Shown: one piece after another, positions 11,715 to 22,679 of the stretch
How positions within the stretch are numbered: the stretch's first letter is position 1
How the letters are laid out: the number at the start of each line of letters is the position of its first letter
DNA from: Viola odorata
Lineage: Eukaryota > Streptophyta > Magnoliopsida > Malpighiales > Violaceae
Assembly (NCBI GenBank): GCA_963691705.1
Contig: OY829545.1
Span: 45,309,475-45,373,474 of the forward strand
Length of the DNA stretch: 64,000 bases
Reading direction: 5' to 3'
The notes under the pieces: model-generated
The model's database searches: none
Seen by the model: only the letters and a program-made list of their open reading frames with translations
Told to the model about the DNA's origin: nothing
Program-made: the position numbers and the translations under genes

Positions 11715-12235
11715 CTTTTTGGGTCGGAGCCGGTATTGTCTTTTTTAGAGAGGTGTTTATGTGTTTATTTATTTGCTTTGATCAATTGCTGATCTGTTCA
11801 TTTATTTGCTTTATCAATTGTCATATGCATATCATAGCGCCCTACACCCAGGGGACCAATACCAAAATAGGAGGGTAGTAGTGACGCCCTAGGACACATG
11901 TCCTAGGTAGTGTTCACCAATCCCAACTCGGATGAACCCCTAAAGCCAGTTGAAAGGATTACTCGATTTTGTAAGGAATCGGGGACGCCAGACGACACTT
12001 TAGGGACCTTTTCATGGTATCATTCGGGAACCGTTCAAGCCAATTAGAGGTGTCGGAATCAGAGCCCCAGCACGTGCATCATGATTATAACTGTTTATCG
12101 TGGCTCTATTTGTCTTGTTGGCATACTGACGTGGTTTTGTTTGTTATGCAAACTGTGGATTTCTCACACACACCATTTACTTAACACTTAGAAATTTTGA
12201 TGTTTGTCCTACAGGGCCCATTTTGCTCATTCACC
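11715..12235 (+). other. Leader of element F
   Basis: Untranslated leader between the primer site and ORF1. It contains a 9-bp inverted repeat, CCTAGGACA / TGTCCTAGG with a 2-base centre, at 11888-11907. No gene is seen. A CCTACAGGG sequence just before ORF1 could be a splice acceptor, but no donor is assigned. Confidence 0.6.
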
Positions 12236-13957
12236 ATGACAGCACCTACGTTACTTTCATTTGATATTTTCGGGGGACGAAGCTTCGACGATCAAGCTGC
12301 CCGAGGAGATCTGTTAGAACGGGGATTCGCCCCTGACATCACCACTAAAATCAAAGTAGAGGTTGTAGACTTTGATTTGACTAGGATTCGGATGTTAAGG
12401 AATGAGCTGACTGAAGACGAAGAGACTCAGTTTGAGGGTAGTTATGGACAGCTACTGACCCTAGTGGATGTCAAGGCCGATTGGGGTTGTATCAGGGCAG
12501 CTCTGAAGTTCTGGGATTCCTACTATCATTGCTTCTCTTTTGACAAGGGAGTGGACTTAACTCCTACACTCGAGGAGTACTCAACTTTGATGTGCTTCAC
12601 ATCACCCATATCAATCATCTACCAGAATGTCCGACTTGACTCTGCAAGTGTAAAAATAAGACTCGACAAGCTATTAGGAATCCCTACTCGTGTCAAGGAG
12701 GGTGACTACGTTTGGTGTTGGTCGGATATCGAGGCACGATTTCAGCTATCAAATGGAGCTAGGCGCTTAAGGGTTCTGGCCTTCGCCATTGTAGGATTCG
12801 TCTTTTTTCCGAGGATGAGAAACGCCATCGACTCTTCAGCAGCCAACATCTTTTACGAGATGGAGGTAAATGCCATCAATCCTACAACAGCCATCTTGGC
12901 TGAGACCTTTCGTTCCTTAGACTCCTGCCGAAGGAAGGGGAAAGGGAGGCTCACCTGCTGCGCCCAGCTACTGACAGTATGGTTGATCAGCCACTTCAAG
13001 CAAATTCCTGATCAATCCATCTTCTTCGAGAGCTACATCAGGTCGTGCCCTCTGCTCAGAGTTATCAATGCAATGACCACAGATAAATGGGAGATGGAAA
13101 ATAAAGACGTCTAGATCAACCGATTCATCAACCTCTCAGAGGAAGACTTCAGTTGGCATGCCAAGTGGCTACGAACCTCCGATCCTATCGTCTGCTGTGG
13201 ACCCCTACCTTGGGTTCCTCTAATCGGAGCTTGGGGATGTGCTCACTACTGCCCTGCCCTCGTACTCAGGCAGTTTTGCATCACCCAGATCATTCCAGTA
13301 ACATTCGGCATGACGAAAACGGATCTACCACACACCGGAGAGAATCAGAACATCCAGTTGTACGCCCTAGACTGGGCCAACCCCTTTTGTCTCAAAGGAC
13401 GTGTCGCCCCTGCCGCAACAATACCGCAATATCCACAGTGGAGGTTGCTGCGAGTCAACGGCAATGTCTTGCCTCACCCAGAAAATCAGAAACCGATAGA
13501 AGAGGAAGGAGAATCGCAAGTAAGTGGAGGAATGGATGCCATGGCTTACGCGCAAGTGGTAGAACAAATGCGAGCAGCGCAGGAAGAGCGAGATCTAATG
13601 ACAGAGGAAAGAGATACTGCCGAAGCACGTCAATGCTACGCAGAAGTCCAGAAGAATGAGGTACACCGACGTCATAGGGATTTTGTCCGGATACAAGCAG
13701 TAAAACAGAAGGTGGCCCTCAGGGCCTTCAATGAACGCTTGAGCAGCGAAACCCGCAAGAAAGAAGCTTCGAGTGCCATAATCCAAGACAAGGATTCAAC
13801 GATAAGGGTCTTGACTACTCGAGCAGATCTAGGAGATAGGAAGAGCCAGGCATTGCAAAACCGAATTACCGCCTTAGAAGCTGAGATAGAAATGCAGAAA
13901 GGGGAGATGGCTTCGATGGAGTACCTTTGGCAGGAGAACTCTGACGCCCAGGATTGA
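12236..13957 (+). pseudogene. ORF1 of the Ogre-like element, one internal stop
   Basis: Ogre elements carry an extra protein of unknown function before gag; this is its counterpart. Start MTAPTLLSF is chosen because it follows an ACC context and because upstream codons lack an ATG in good context. The N-terminal half has the FWD..Y.CF.F and LTPTLEEY pattern of a plant retroelement-associated domain (I think DUF7745-like). The C-terminal third (from about 13530) is a Glu/Arg/Lys-rich coiled coil. One TAG at 13112-13114 splits it; the frame is the same on both sides, and the codon may once have been CAG. The full frame would be about 573 residues. Confidence 0.8.
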
Positions 13958-14740
13958 CGCCTTTAGGGAAAGGCTCGGATATCGGCAAACCTTTTCTTTT
14001 AGCTAGGACCCCTAATTTCATCTATCTTAGCCATTTTTGATGAACTTAGGTAGTTGGCAAGTTTACCATACTTTTGTAAACACTTTAATAAAGTCGTACT
14101 CTTTCGGATATTTATTAAAATTGCCTATCTTTTTCATATCAATTATCCATCCCAAATACAACTCAAAAGACCATCGCAAAAAGAAAAAGAAAATCCCTCC
14201 GAGATAAACACAATCTTTTCACTAAAAAACCAGAAAAATCAGACCAAGCAATATATAGCCAAGTAGCCCTCGCTCATGACCCTATCCTTTTAGTTTATCA
14301 CAAGAACTTCCGAGTTCATAGCATAGATCGACGTCCCTCCCCTTGGTTGGGTTCACTAGGCATCAGGCCCTACAGCGTTGAAAGCATAATGTGAAAAGAG
14401 ATCCCCCTAGCATGACGGCGTTGGTTGCCCCTGCTGATTTGGGTTTCGCCGTTAGCATCTCAGATTTGCGTCATATCGTTGGAATGTATAGAGGCTTCCT
14501 TCGTATCTCGCCAACGACCAGGATATCTCGCCTCCGCGACCACCCTGAAAATATCAAATGAAAGTACAAGCCAGAAAAGCGAATGAGCAAATGTGGAGAC
14601 CTCGGGATTGCACATTACCTGTGTATCTTCATTTATACTCACTGTTTTTGTGTTTTTTCCCTTTTTTCAGGTTCACCATAGCTCCTCGGAAGCAAGCTAC
14701 TCCGCACAGGCTCCCTTTGACTAGACTTCAAAAGCGAAAA
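13958..14740 (+). other. Spacer between ORF1 and gag (element F)
   Basis: No complete gene. A polypyrimidine-CAG sequence at 14650-14671 looks like a splice acceptor. It is followed at once by ACCATAGCTCCT, in frame with gag, which may be a lost start codon (ATG to ATA). In Ogre, gag translation depends on this stretch, so splicing here is plausible but not shown. Confidence 0.45.
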
Positions 14741-17700
14741 ATGACTGAACCGGCCAAGACCGATGAAGCACTGACCGCTAGAATTGCTGAGTTAGAGGAG
14801 CAAGTTAGGATCACTACGGAAAGGGCCGCCAGGGCCGAAAAGGAAAGAGATGAAGCTGTCACCGAGTTGCCACCGGGTTTCGATCCCCCTCAAACAAACA
14901 GACCTTCCCCTTTACTCACCGTCGCAGGACCTTCGGTACTCCCACCCCTGTCCGGCCCCCCGGGCCGTTGGAGATGGGTTAGTCCCTTCACTGTACCCAA
15001 CGCTGCAAGTCCTCCGGTTAAGGCGGGTGAAGAGATCTCCCCGTCGCTTCAGCACCTTTCAATCAACCCTGCTGTGGACCCCAGCAAGAGCCAGGCCCAC
15101 CCAGAGAATCCGTATCTCCCTCCTATTCCTCCGAGCACAGTTCCCGGACCTGTGGGAACTCAGCTCCTCACTTTCAACTCAGCACAACCGCAGTTCTCAT
15201 CAGGACTGGCACTACCCTTCGGTTCCAACCCCATCGGGGCCGAGCAACCGAAAAATGATCGGCTAAACCTACTTGAGGAAAGGCTCCGAGCAATTGAAGG
15301 GGCTGATCCATTTGACCCTACCGGCCCTGCCGATATGTGTATGGTCCCCGGGATTGTCGTACCCCCGAAGTACAAAATCCCTGACTTCGAAAAATATACT
15401 GGGGTAGAGTGCCCAAAGACCCATCTTAGAGCATACTGCAACAAGATGGCAGAGGTAATCCACAATGAGCCGTTGTTGATTCATCTCTTCCGGGAAAGCT
15501 TAACCAAGCACGCCCTGACATGGTATATGGGGCTAGATCGAGCCAGGATCAGGACATGGAGAGACTTATCCGACGCATTCTACCGGCAATATAAGTTCAA
15601 TATGGAGGTAGCACCCGACCGCGCTGATCTGCAAAACATGGAAAAGAAAGTCGGCGAGTCCGTAAAAACCTATGCTTAGAGATGGAGGGAGGTGGCCTCA
15701 CGGATCTCTCCACCCTTAAGCGACAAGGAACTCCTGTCGATCTTCTTGCACACCTTCAAGGCTCCCTACTACACCTACCTGATCTCAAACCCCTCAAATA
15801 GCTTCTCCGATATGGTCCTAATTGCCGAAAGAGTCGAGCAAGGAATTAAGTCAGGACGAATCTTGCCTTCAGCAACGGAATCCGCGCCCAGGAAAGCACC
15901 TATCATAAAAAGAGACGTTGGATTTGTGGCTCCCCAAGCTCATCAGGGGCAGCCATTCCCACCACCTCCACCTTATTTATCGCCATCGCCCTACCCTCTG
16001 CCGTCATTATATCAACCTACCTACTTTCCTTTCACCTCGCCGCCTGTTGCCAATATCGCGCCTCAAAGCCCTACGCATTTCCCATCAGTACAAGCATCAC
16101 AACCCATGCAACCCAAGCCATATAACCCACCAAAAAACCCAAATAACCAAAACACGACAAACAATCGGTGGAGCCGAGAGCCTCCACCTCCTCTTCCTCT
16201 TCCTACAGGAGAAATCTACAAACATCTCTTGGCAGCCGGACAGATCGTACCGGTGCCGGCTCAGCCTCAATTGCCTCCTTACCCGAAGTGGTATGATCTC
16301 AACGCGAGGTGTGAATACCACGCTGGAGCCCCAGGTCACACTCTGGAAAACTGCTTCGCATTTAAAGCCAAAGTCCAGCACTTGATAAAGAGTGGGTGGG
16401 TATCTTTCGAAGGGTTAGCAAAAGGACCCAACACATCCACCAACCCTCTTCCCAATCATGCCCAGGGAAAGGGAGGAGTGAACGCCATCTCGGCAGGAGA
16501 AAGAAACGACCTTCTCTTTTCCGCATCAAGCTGGCCACAGGAACAACTTTTCCTGGCCCTAACTCGAGGAGGACACTTGCCATACTCGGAGAGCAATCCA
16601 AGTGGCTGCATGTACTGCGAGGAAAGCGACGATCACAAAATCCAAAACTGCAAGGTGTTCGCAGAAAGGGTGGTACAACTCTCGCATCTCGGGGTGATCC
16701 AAACCCAGAAAGCAACCCACGAGGGAAGATCCATTGACGCCATCGGAGACGGATTTCCTATCTCGCATAACGCCAAGGGAACTCCACTCCCAATCCTCCG
16801 AAAGAAGGGATCGACTTCGTCGGGCAAACGATTCTCCAAACGCCGCGACGAGGGCGATCGCGAGATTGATACTTTGGGCCAACCTTCTGGGAGATTCGAT
16901 TACCTCGTCAGGTATTCGGCGCCACCCTCCTATGGTGGCCCAGCACCATCACTACCTTCTTGGGAACCCTCAGACTCCGAATCATACCCTTTACCGATGT
17001 GGTCGCTCCCTCTGTTTCCTTTGAAGGAAATCTACACAAGCCTCTTGGCAGAGGGACAGATTATGCCATCCCCACTCCCGTCTCAATCCACTCCTTACCC
17101 TAGCTGGTATGATCCAAAGGTTAGCTGCGAATATCACGCCGGAACCAGAGGACACTCCTTGGAGGATTGTTATGCCTTTAGAGAAAAGGTCGAGCACCTA
17201 ACTAAACAAGGGCGAATCTCGCCCCATGGATTAGCAAAGGATCCTGCTGTGACAATGGGTCCCCTACCGCACCATAATTCGGGGATGGGCGACATTGCTT
17301 CCGTAGGAATCAACTTTCCTCGCCCTTCGATGGAAGAAACACCCAACGAAGAGTTGTTCTTCGCTCTAGCTAACAACGCTTATCTACCATTCCCGGGGAA
17401 TAATCAGGCCCAATGCCTCTTCTGCCAAGGGGAAAGCAAGCATGACATCCAGGATTGTGGACTCTTTCGGCAAAAAGTCAAGCAACTCACCACATTCGGA
17501 GTCATCCAAACTAAAGGAGAAGCTCGAGGAACCATCAATACCATCGGGGACCACTCTCCAGCACCATATTCCTTCGAATATGTGGCTCAGACAGGGGACA
17601 CCTCCACAACCCCACGCAAGGTAGTGTTCACATTAGCTGTGAATACTCCTAGCCGAGACCTGCACGCGGTCCCATTCGACTACGGGTACACGGTAGTCAC

Positions 17701-19102
17701 CACCCCTCCTACGGTCACGCCAATAGGACCCACTATCGGTGAAACCTCTCATAGCGGGGGCATGACCCGCACCGGGAGATGTTACATCTCGGAGGAAGTA
17801 GAGAAGCAACGACAAGCTAAAGGGAAAAACCCTGTGATTCGCGAGGAAACGATAGAGGAAACACAAGGTTTGAGCCAACCTGTAACCGCGGACGAGACGG
17901 CTGAGTTCCTCAAAATCATGAAACAGAGCGAGTTCAGCATCATCGAACAACTGAAGAAAACCCCAGCTCGCATTTCCATCATGGAGCTGATACTTACTTC
18001 AGAGGCTCATCGCCAAGCTCTCCTGAAAGTCTTGAAGCAAGCCTTCGTAACTAAGGATATCACTACAGAAGGGGTGGAAAACCTTGTCGGAAGGATTCAG
18101 GCCCTCAGCGGCATTTCCTTCTCTGAAGAAGAGATCGACCCCTCAGGAAAAGATCACAACAAGGCCCTATACATCACGGTAGAATGTAAGGGACACGTCA
18201 TAGCCAAGGCCCTCATCGACAATGGGTCCGCGCTGAATGTCATGCCCAGGCACGTCCTCGAGCAACTACCGGTCGATTTCTCTCACATGAAACCTAGCGG
18301 AGTGATGGCTAGGGCTTTCGATGGCACCACTCGAGAGATCATCGGAAACTTCGAATTGGACATGGTCATTGGGCCCCACACCTTCGCCCTGACATTCCAG
18401 ATCATGGAAATCCAACCTGCTTACAGCATGCTACTGGGACGACCTTGGATCCACTCAGCAGGGGCAGTCCCCTCTTCTCTGCATCAGTGCCTCAAGTACG
18501 TCAAGGATAATGCCTTAGTCACGATAAAGGCGGAAGAGGCCCTGATCTTGGCTAAGCACGCCTCCGTGCCTTACATCGAAACTGCCGAAACCATGGAGAG
18601 CTCGTTCCAAGCCTTCGAAATCATCAACACAGACTGGATCAAGGAGGGGTCCCTTGTGGGCAAAGCCTCAAAATCTGAGACAGCCGGAACCACCCCTAAA
18701 CCAATGCTGGAAGGAAGTTTCCAATTGGGAAAATGGCTCGGCGCCAAGCTACAAGGATCCAAAGGATGGTCGCCTCCGAAGAGCTTCGGAGACCGTTTTG
18801 GGTTAGGGTACCAACCGGGCAAAGCCGATTTCGTTAGAATTGCCCAAGAAAAGAAAGAAAAGCAGCTGGCTAAGCTATTCGGACGTTCTGCGCCAGGGGG
18901 CAAGATGTCAATCCCCCATATCAGAACTACATTCCCCTTCGCCGCCGAAACCATCAATGGAAATCCTGTCAAGGTATCGGACCTCCGTATCTGCACTCTA
19001 GGAGAAGAGGGATCGTCGTCTGGTTCAGTCATTTTCGTTAAGAAGTCAGGGGAGTCTGTGTGCAACTGGACGATCACCATGCTTCCGGATGTCTCTCCGT
19101 AA
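14741..19102 (+). pseudogene. gag-pro: gag-protease of the Ogre-like element, one internal stop
   Basis: Structural protein and aspartic protease. A short coiled coil (residues 5-45 from MTEPAKTDE) leads into a Pro-rich stretch. The gag core runs about 15340-15880, with the WYMGLDRARI..W.DL...F pattern. Zinc-knuckle modules follow at 16208-17580, then the retropepsin with catalytic LIDNGS near 18211 and LLGRPWIH near 18430. A G-patch-like segment (RFGLGYQPG, about 18800) comes next. One TAG at 15677-15679 interrupts the gag core; the frame is unchanged beyond it. From 15680 to 19102 the frame stays open for over 1,130 residues. The first ATG used is 14741; an earlier start may have been lost (see spacer). 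RT and integrase are absent. Confidence 0.9.
16208..17580 (+). repeat. Tandem duplication of the zinc-knuckle module inside gag (element F)
   Basis: Two protein-coding copies, about 16208-16760 and 17024-17570, offset by some 816 nt. Each begins EIY..LLA.GQI and holds CEYHAG..GH...C. Each then has a C..C.....H....C knuckle, a GVIQT stretch and a DAIGD/NTIGD end. The DNA has diverged well while the cysteine and histidine pattern is kept in all four knuckles. Confidence 0.85.
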
Positions 19103-19216
19103 TTACTTCTTTTAGAAAAACACATGTTTGCACGTTTTCTTTCAAAGTTCTTTCCTTTCAAAGGTATTTCCCTTCTTTTCCCTCGTCTTCTTCATTTCTA
19201 TTTCCTTAGTCCTGCC

Positions 19217-21576
19217 ATGGCAAAGACTCGCCGTTCTGAGTCAAAATCCATCGATGAGAAGAAAATGGATACCACGGTCAGTGTTATTACCACGGAGGCC
19301 ATTCTCCAGGAGCATTTGGCTACTCACGGTGCCGTTATTCCTGACGGTTACCAAGCTGTTGTTGCCCCTGGGTCAGTTCGTTTAAACAGCGTTCTGACCG
19401 GCAATCAAAGGGTCTTATATGCCCAGATGTTTCGCTACGGTTTCCGGCTCCCTATCGATTCTTTCGTCAAGGGTTTGCTTATTGCTGGCAATTTCAATCC
19501 TGCCCAGTTAGCCCCAAATGCATATTGCTGTGTTTATGCTTTTTTGGAACTCTGTAGATATAAGGGGATCACTTCCCCTTCTCTTTTGTTGCTTAGATCC
19601 CTTTTTAAATTGATGAAGTGCCGGGGTGTGATATATCGCCTCGCTTTGACGATGATTCTCTTAAGTCTTTTACTTGGAAGTTGCTCCATATTGAGTCTTC
19701 TGTTGAGGCTTGGAAAAAGGAGTTCTTTCTGATAAATCTTCCTGACGCTCCTGGTCCCGAGTGGCGTTCTGGGTTCAACCAGGACGTCCAAGATGGCGTT
19801 TGGAGTCGACCAGGGACACTTCCCGCTCGTGAACAAGGATGGTTAAACACCTTACTCCAACTGGAGATCAGCGTTCATATTCGACTCACGGCCTGTAGAA
19901 TGGCCATTCAGGAGTGCGTTAGACGTGAGTATCGCGCTACCTTTCCCTTTCATCACTGATACTAACGCTGACGTTATTTTGTGATTTTGCAGCGACGGAT
20001 CCTGATTATAAACCCGAAAGCGTAAGAAGACGCTTAAGGAGAGCTCAGAATAGAGAAGAAAGGGAAAAACTCGATTCAGAGGCCACTGATAATCCTTCTG
20101 AGCTTCTGGCTACTTCCGCGAATCTCGCTCAAGTATCCTCCTCCTCAGTTGGCGAAGGGGATACTGACATCCCTGAAGGTGTTCCCATCGTGACCGTTGC
20201 TGCTCCCTCGTCTTCTCAGGCCCCTAAGGCCATTTCCAGAGGAAAAAAGAAGAAAAGAACACGGAGTATCGCCACTCTTACTCCTTCTCCCGACGCTGCG
20301 GGTTCTTCTGAGGCACCACCTTCCCTCAACACCGCTACCGTAAGCGTGTTTTTTTTTTTTTTTTTTTTTGTCGCGATATATTGTGCCTCAATATCTGTCG
20401 TCATTTGATCTATTTTTCTTTTTTCTCAATTTGTACTCCTTGCAGGAGACCGTTGTAGTTACTGCTTCCGCTCCTTCAGGCGATATGAATCTCACTTATG
20501 TGCTGAGGGGTTCCGCGAAGAGGGCCCGGATAGAAGGCGAGGATGAGAACATACCCTCCTCTAACATCGCGGGGGAAGGTGGTTCCGTTAACGTTCCTAA
20601 TTCCGCAGTGGTTCCTCCAGGTGGACATTCCGCGGAAGTTTTGGGGAACCTAGGAGGTGCGGACCCCTTTGGTGCTTCGCCCAGTTCCTTTGGTGGGCAT
20701 GTGCATCATTATTCCTCTTCTTTAGGCTATCAAGACGTCTTGCAGGACCTTTCGGGCTATCAGCCTCATGGTACCTTCCTGCCCCCGGGCAGTTCTTCTT
20801 CATAGGTTCGCGCCCCTGGTCCTCTGGCTTTCGTTCCCTCTAGCGTTCCTTGGCGGCAACGCTATAATGAAGTCGGAACCTCTTTCAATTTTGTGGCGGA
20901 TCTTTGTCCATTAAACGGGCTCGGCGAAGTGACCCATCAGGTTGAGTTGTTCGACTTCCGTGCCCGTGGTTTGGCAGCCATCGGGGGCGATGGTTCAGAT
21001 GAGGTTTCTGCCCTGCTGGCTTCTCAAATTCTGGCCTCATCTGCAGAACGGGAAACTTTCCTTTCCCAGGCGGAAGATGACAAAGTGAACTCCTTCCATG
21101 CTAGCCTTTTCTCCAATATGATGAAATTTCACTACTGGGCGGAGGAGGTGAAGCATCAGACTGTTTCCCTCCGTTCTGTTTCGGCGGAGCTGTCCAAGGA
21201 GCAAGATGAAAGGAAAAAGGTGTTGGCAGATCGTTCCAAGATACTGCTGGCTCACCACCATTTACAGAAACAGCATTCCGCTCTGGAAACAGCTTTGTCA
21301 GAGGAACAGGCCAAAGTGACTGCTTTGGAGAATGAGAAGTCCTCTTTAGAAAAGGAGAAGGCAGCTTTGGCGGAAGAGTCAGTCGATATGGGCTGGTGGC
21401 ATGCTGAACAGACCGCCCGTGTTCTAGTTAAGTGTTTCGAAGAAATTCATGGGGTGGATGCGTACAAGGGCGAAGATGTCGCGAAAGCCTTTCTACAGAG
21501 TTCAGCCCATATCAACGAGGCAGGCTATCGCCAGGCCAAGGCAGCGGGCTGGAAACGAAAAGACCCCGAGAGCTGA
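19217..21576 (+). pseudogene. Antisense gene 1 of element B (Transposase_28-type domain + coiled coil), broken
   Basis: Three exons: 19217-19924, 19993-20339 and 20446-21576. Intron 1 (19925-19992) has a GTGAGT donor and a TTTTGCAG acceptor. Intron 2 (20340-20445) has GTAAGC and CCTTGCAG and contains a 22-base T run. Exon 1 starts MAKTRRSES and carries the same domain as in A and D (FRLPIDSF, NPAQLAPN). Exon 2 has a basic RGKKKKRTR patch; exon 3 ends in a Lys/Glu-rich coiled coil. Breaks: a frameshift near 19620 and TAG at 20803-20805, probably once CAG. A possible 5' leader intron (AAAG/GTATTT to CCTTAG/TCC) lies at about 19163-19205. It starts only 115 bp after the element F protease stop, so it could be read on an F transcript. 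Confidence 0.85.
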
Positions 21577-22299
21577 TATGTCGCGATATTTTGCCGTTCC
21601 CTCCAGCGATCAAATATCGCTTGGCTTTTGTCTTTTGTCTTTGCGGCATAATTATTTTGAACATTGAATCTTTGTAAATCCTTGAGATGCCTTTAATATT
21701 TCTAGACAATCCCTTTATCGATATTCCTCTTTTATTTTTCTCATCGCGAGACTTCTCTCGTCACTGGGGTTGCCTTATCCTCACGGTGCGTTTACTTTCT
21801 TGAGCAGATCCTTGGTATTTATACCAAGATGACCAAGATCTATGTCGGGTTGGCCTTTCGATAAGCCTATCGGTATCATGACCACCGCTCCTTCCGCTGC
21901 TCAGAAGTATTCTGCACATTTCTAATTGTAGATCATCAGTAACAAAACGAGATTTGAGAGATAGTGATTACCCGTAGGAGCCTGTTCGCTGCCATCATTA
22001 GGCTTTATCACAGAACCCGTTTCTAATCGCGTTTTCCCTCAGCTCTATACTTCGCCAGGGATTACTCATCCGGTTACTAGCTGGAATTACGCGATCCTTC
22101 ACGTTTCCCTTATCTCTCGTTCGGCCTTTCTAAGTGCCTCATCTCGTGAGCTGTCGGATCGGGACGGCTATCACAAGGCTAGGGAATTATCACTTTTATA
22201 GGCGTTGTCCTCTCATTTAGAACCGTGTCCTTACTTAATGGTTTAGCTGCACCAGCCCGACCGTTAAGATAGGATTCTTGTTTCTAAACAGAGTTTCTA
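21577..22299. other. Region after the antisense gene of element B
   Basis: No gene. AT-rich 3' untranslated sequence followed by heavily mutated sequence related to the spacer repeats (pieces such as GATAGGATTCTTG and TCACAAGG on +). Confidence 0.5.
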
Positions 22300-22580
22300 A
22301 CTCTTTGGGGCGTGTCTTGTCTTGATGTACCGTCTCCACGAGATCGGTTATCATTAAAGAACTTTTCACTCCCAAAGATACCGGGCAGTGCCCTCACTTA
22401 GTGAGCCATCTGATCAAGATCGGTCATCACAAGGATAGGACTTTTCACCCCCGGGGGCGTCAAGGATCTTTCAATCCGACGCTAATCAAGGATACACTGG
22501 GGTCGTGCCCTCACTTAGTGGGCCATCTGATCAAGACCGACCATCACAAGGATAGGACTTTTCACTCCCAGGGTACCCCC
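22300..22580 (-). repeat. Spacer repeats of element B
   Basis: About three degenerate units of the family spacer repeat, read on - as GTGAAAAGTCCTATCCTTGTG followed by a GGTCTTGATCAGA-type segment. Best seen at 22340-22450 and 22500-22575. They occupy the same place as the arrays in A, C and D. Confidence 0.8.
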
Positions 22581-22679
22581 CTTTTTACCTGCACAAAAGC
22601 AACCACAAACCCACGAAAACTCTCCTATTGAGCGTTAGCCACGGTTAGGGTCGTTATAATCCAAATAGTGCAGATAAAA

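Larger units (their letters stand above)
7670..19102 (+). mobile_element. Element F: Ogre-like Ty3/gypsy retrotransposon, 3' truncated
   Basis: The order is 5' LTR (7670-11693), primer binding site, long leader, ORF1 before gag, then gag-protease. That order, the 4-kb LTR and a tRNA-Arg-type primer site are the marks of Ogre elements. RT, RNase H, integrase and the 3' LTR are missing. The element ends about where the protease reading frame stops, and antisense-gene sequence of element B follows at once. It inserted into element A; the five bases before its LTR are CTACC, but the partner duplication is not in the window. Confidence 0.9.

Noticed and set aside
13153..13659. Plus-strand 168-codon frame over ORF1 of element F
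   Set aside because: Out of frame with the conserved ORF1 coiled-coil reading; Arg/Ser-rich shadow.
18571..19161. Minus-strand open frame of 196 codons
   Set aside because: Shadow of the protease/G-patch part of the element F gag-protease.
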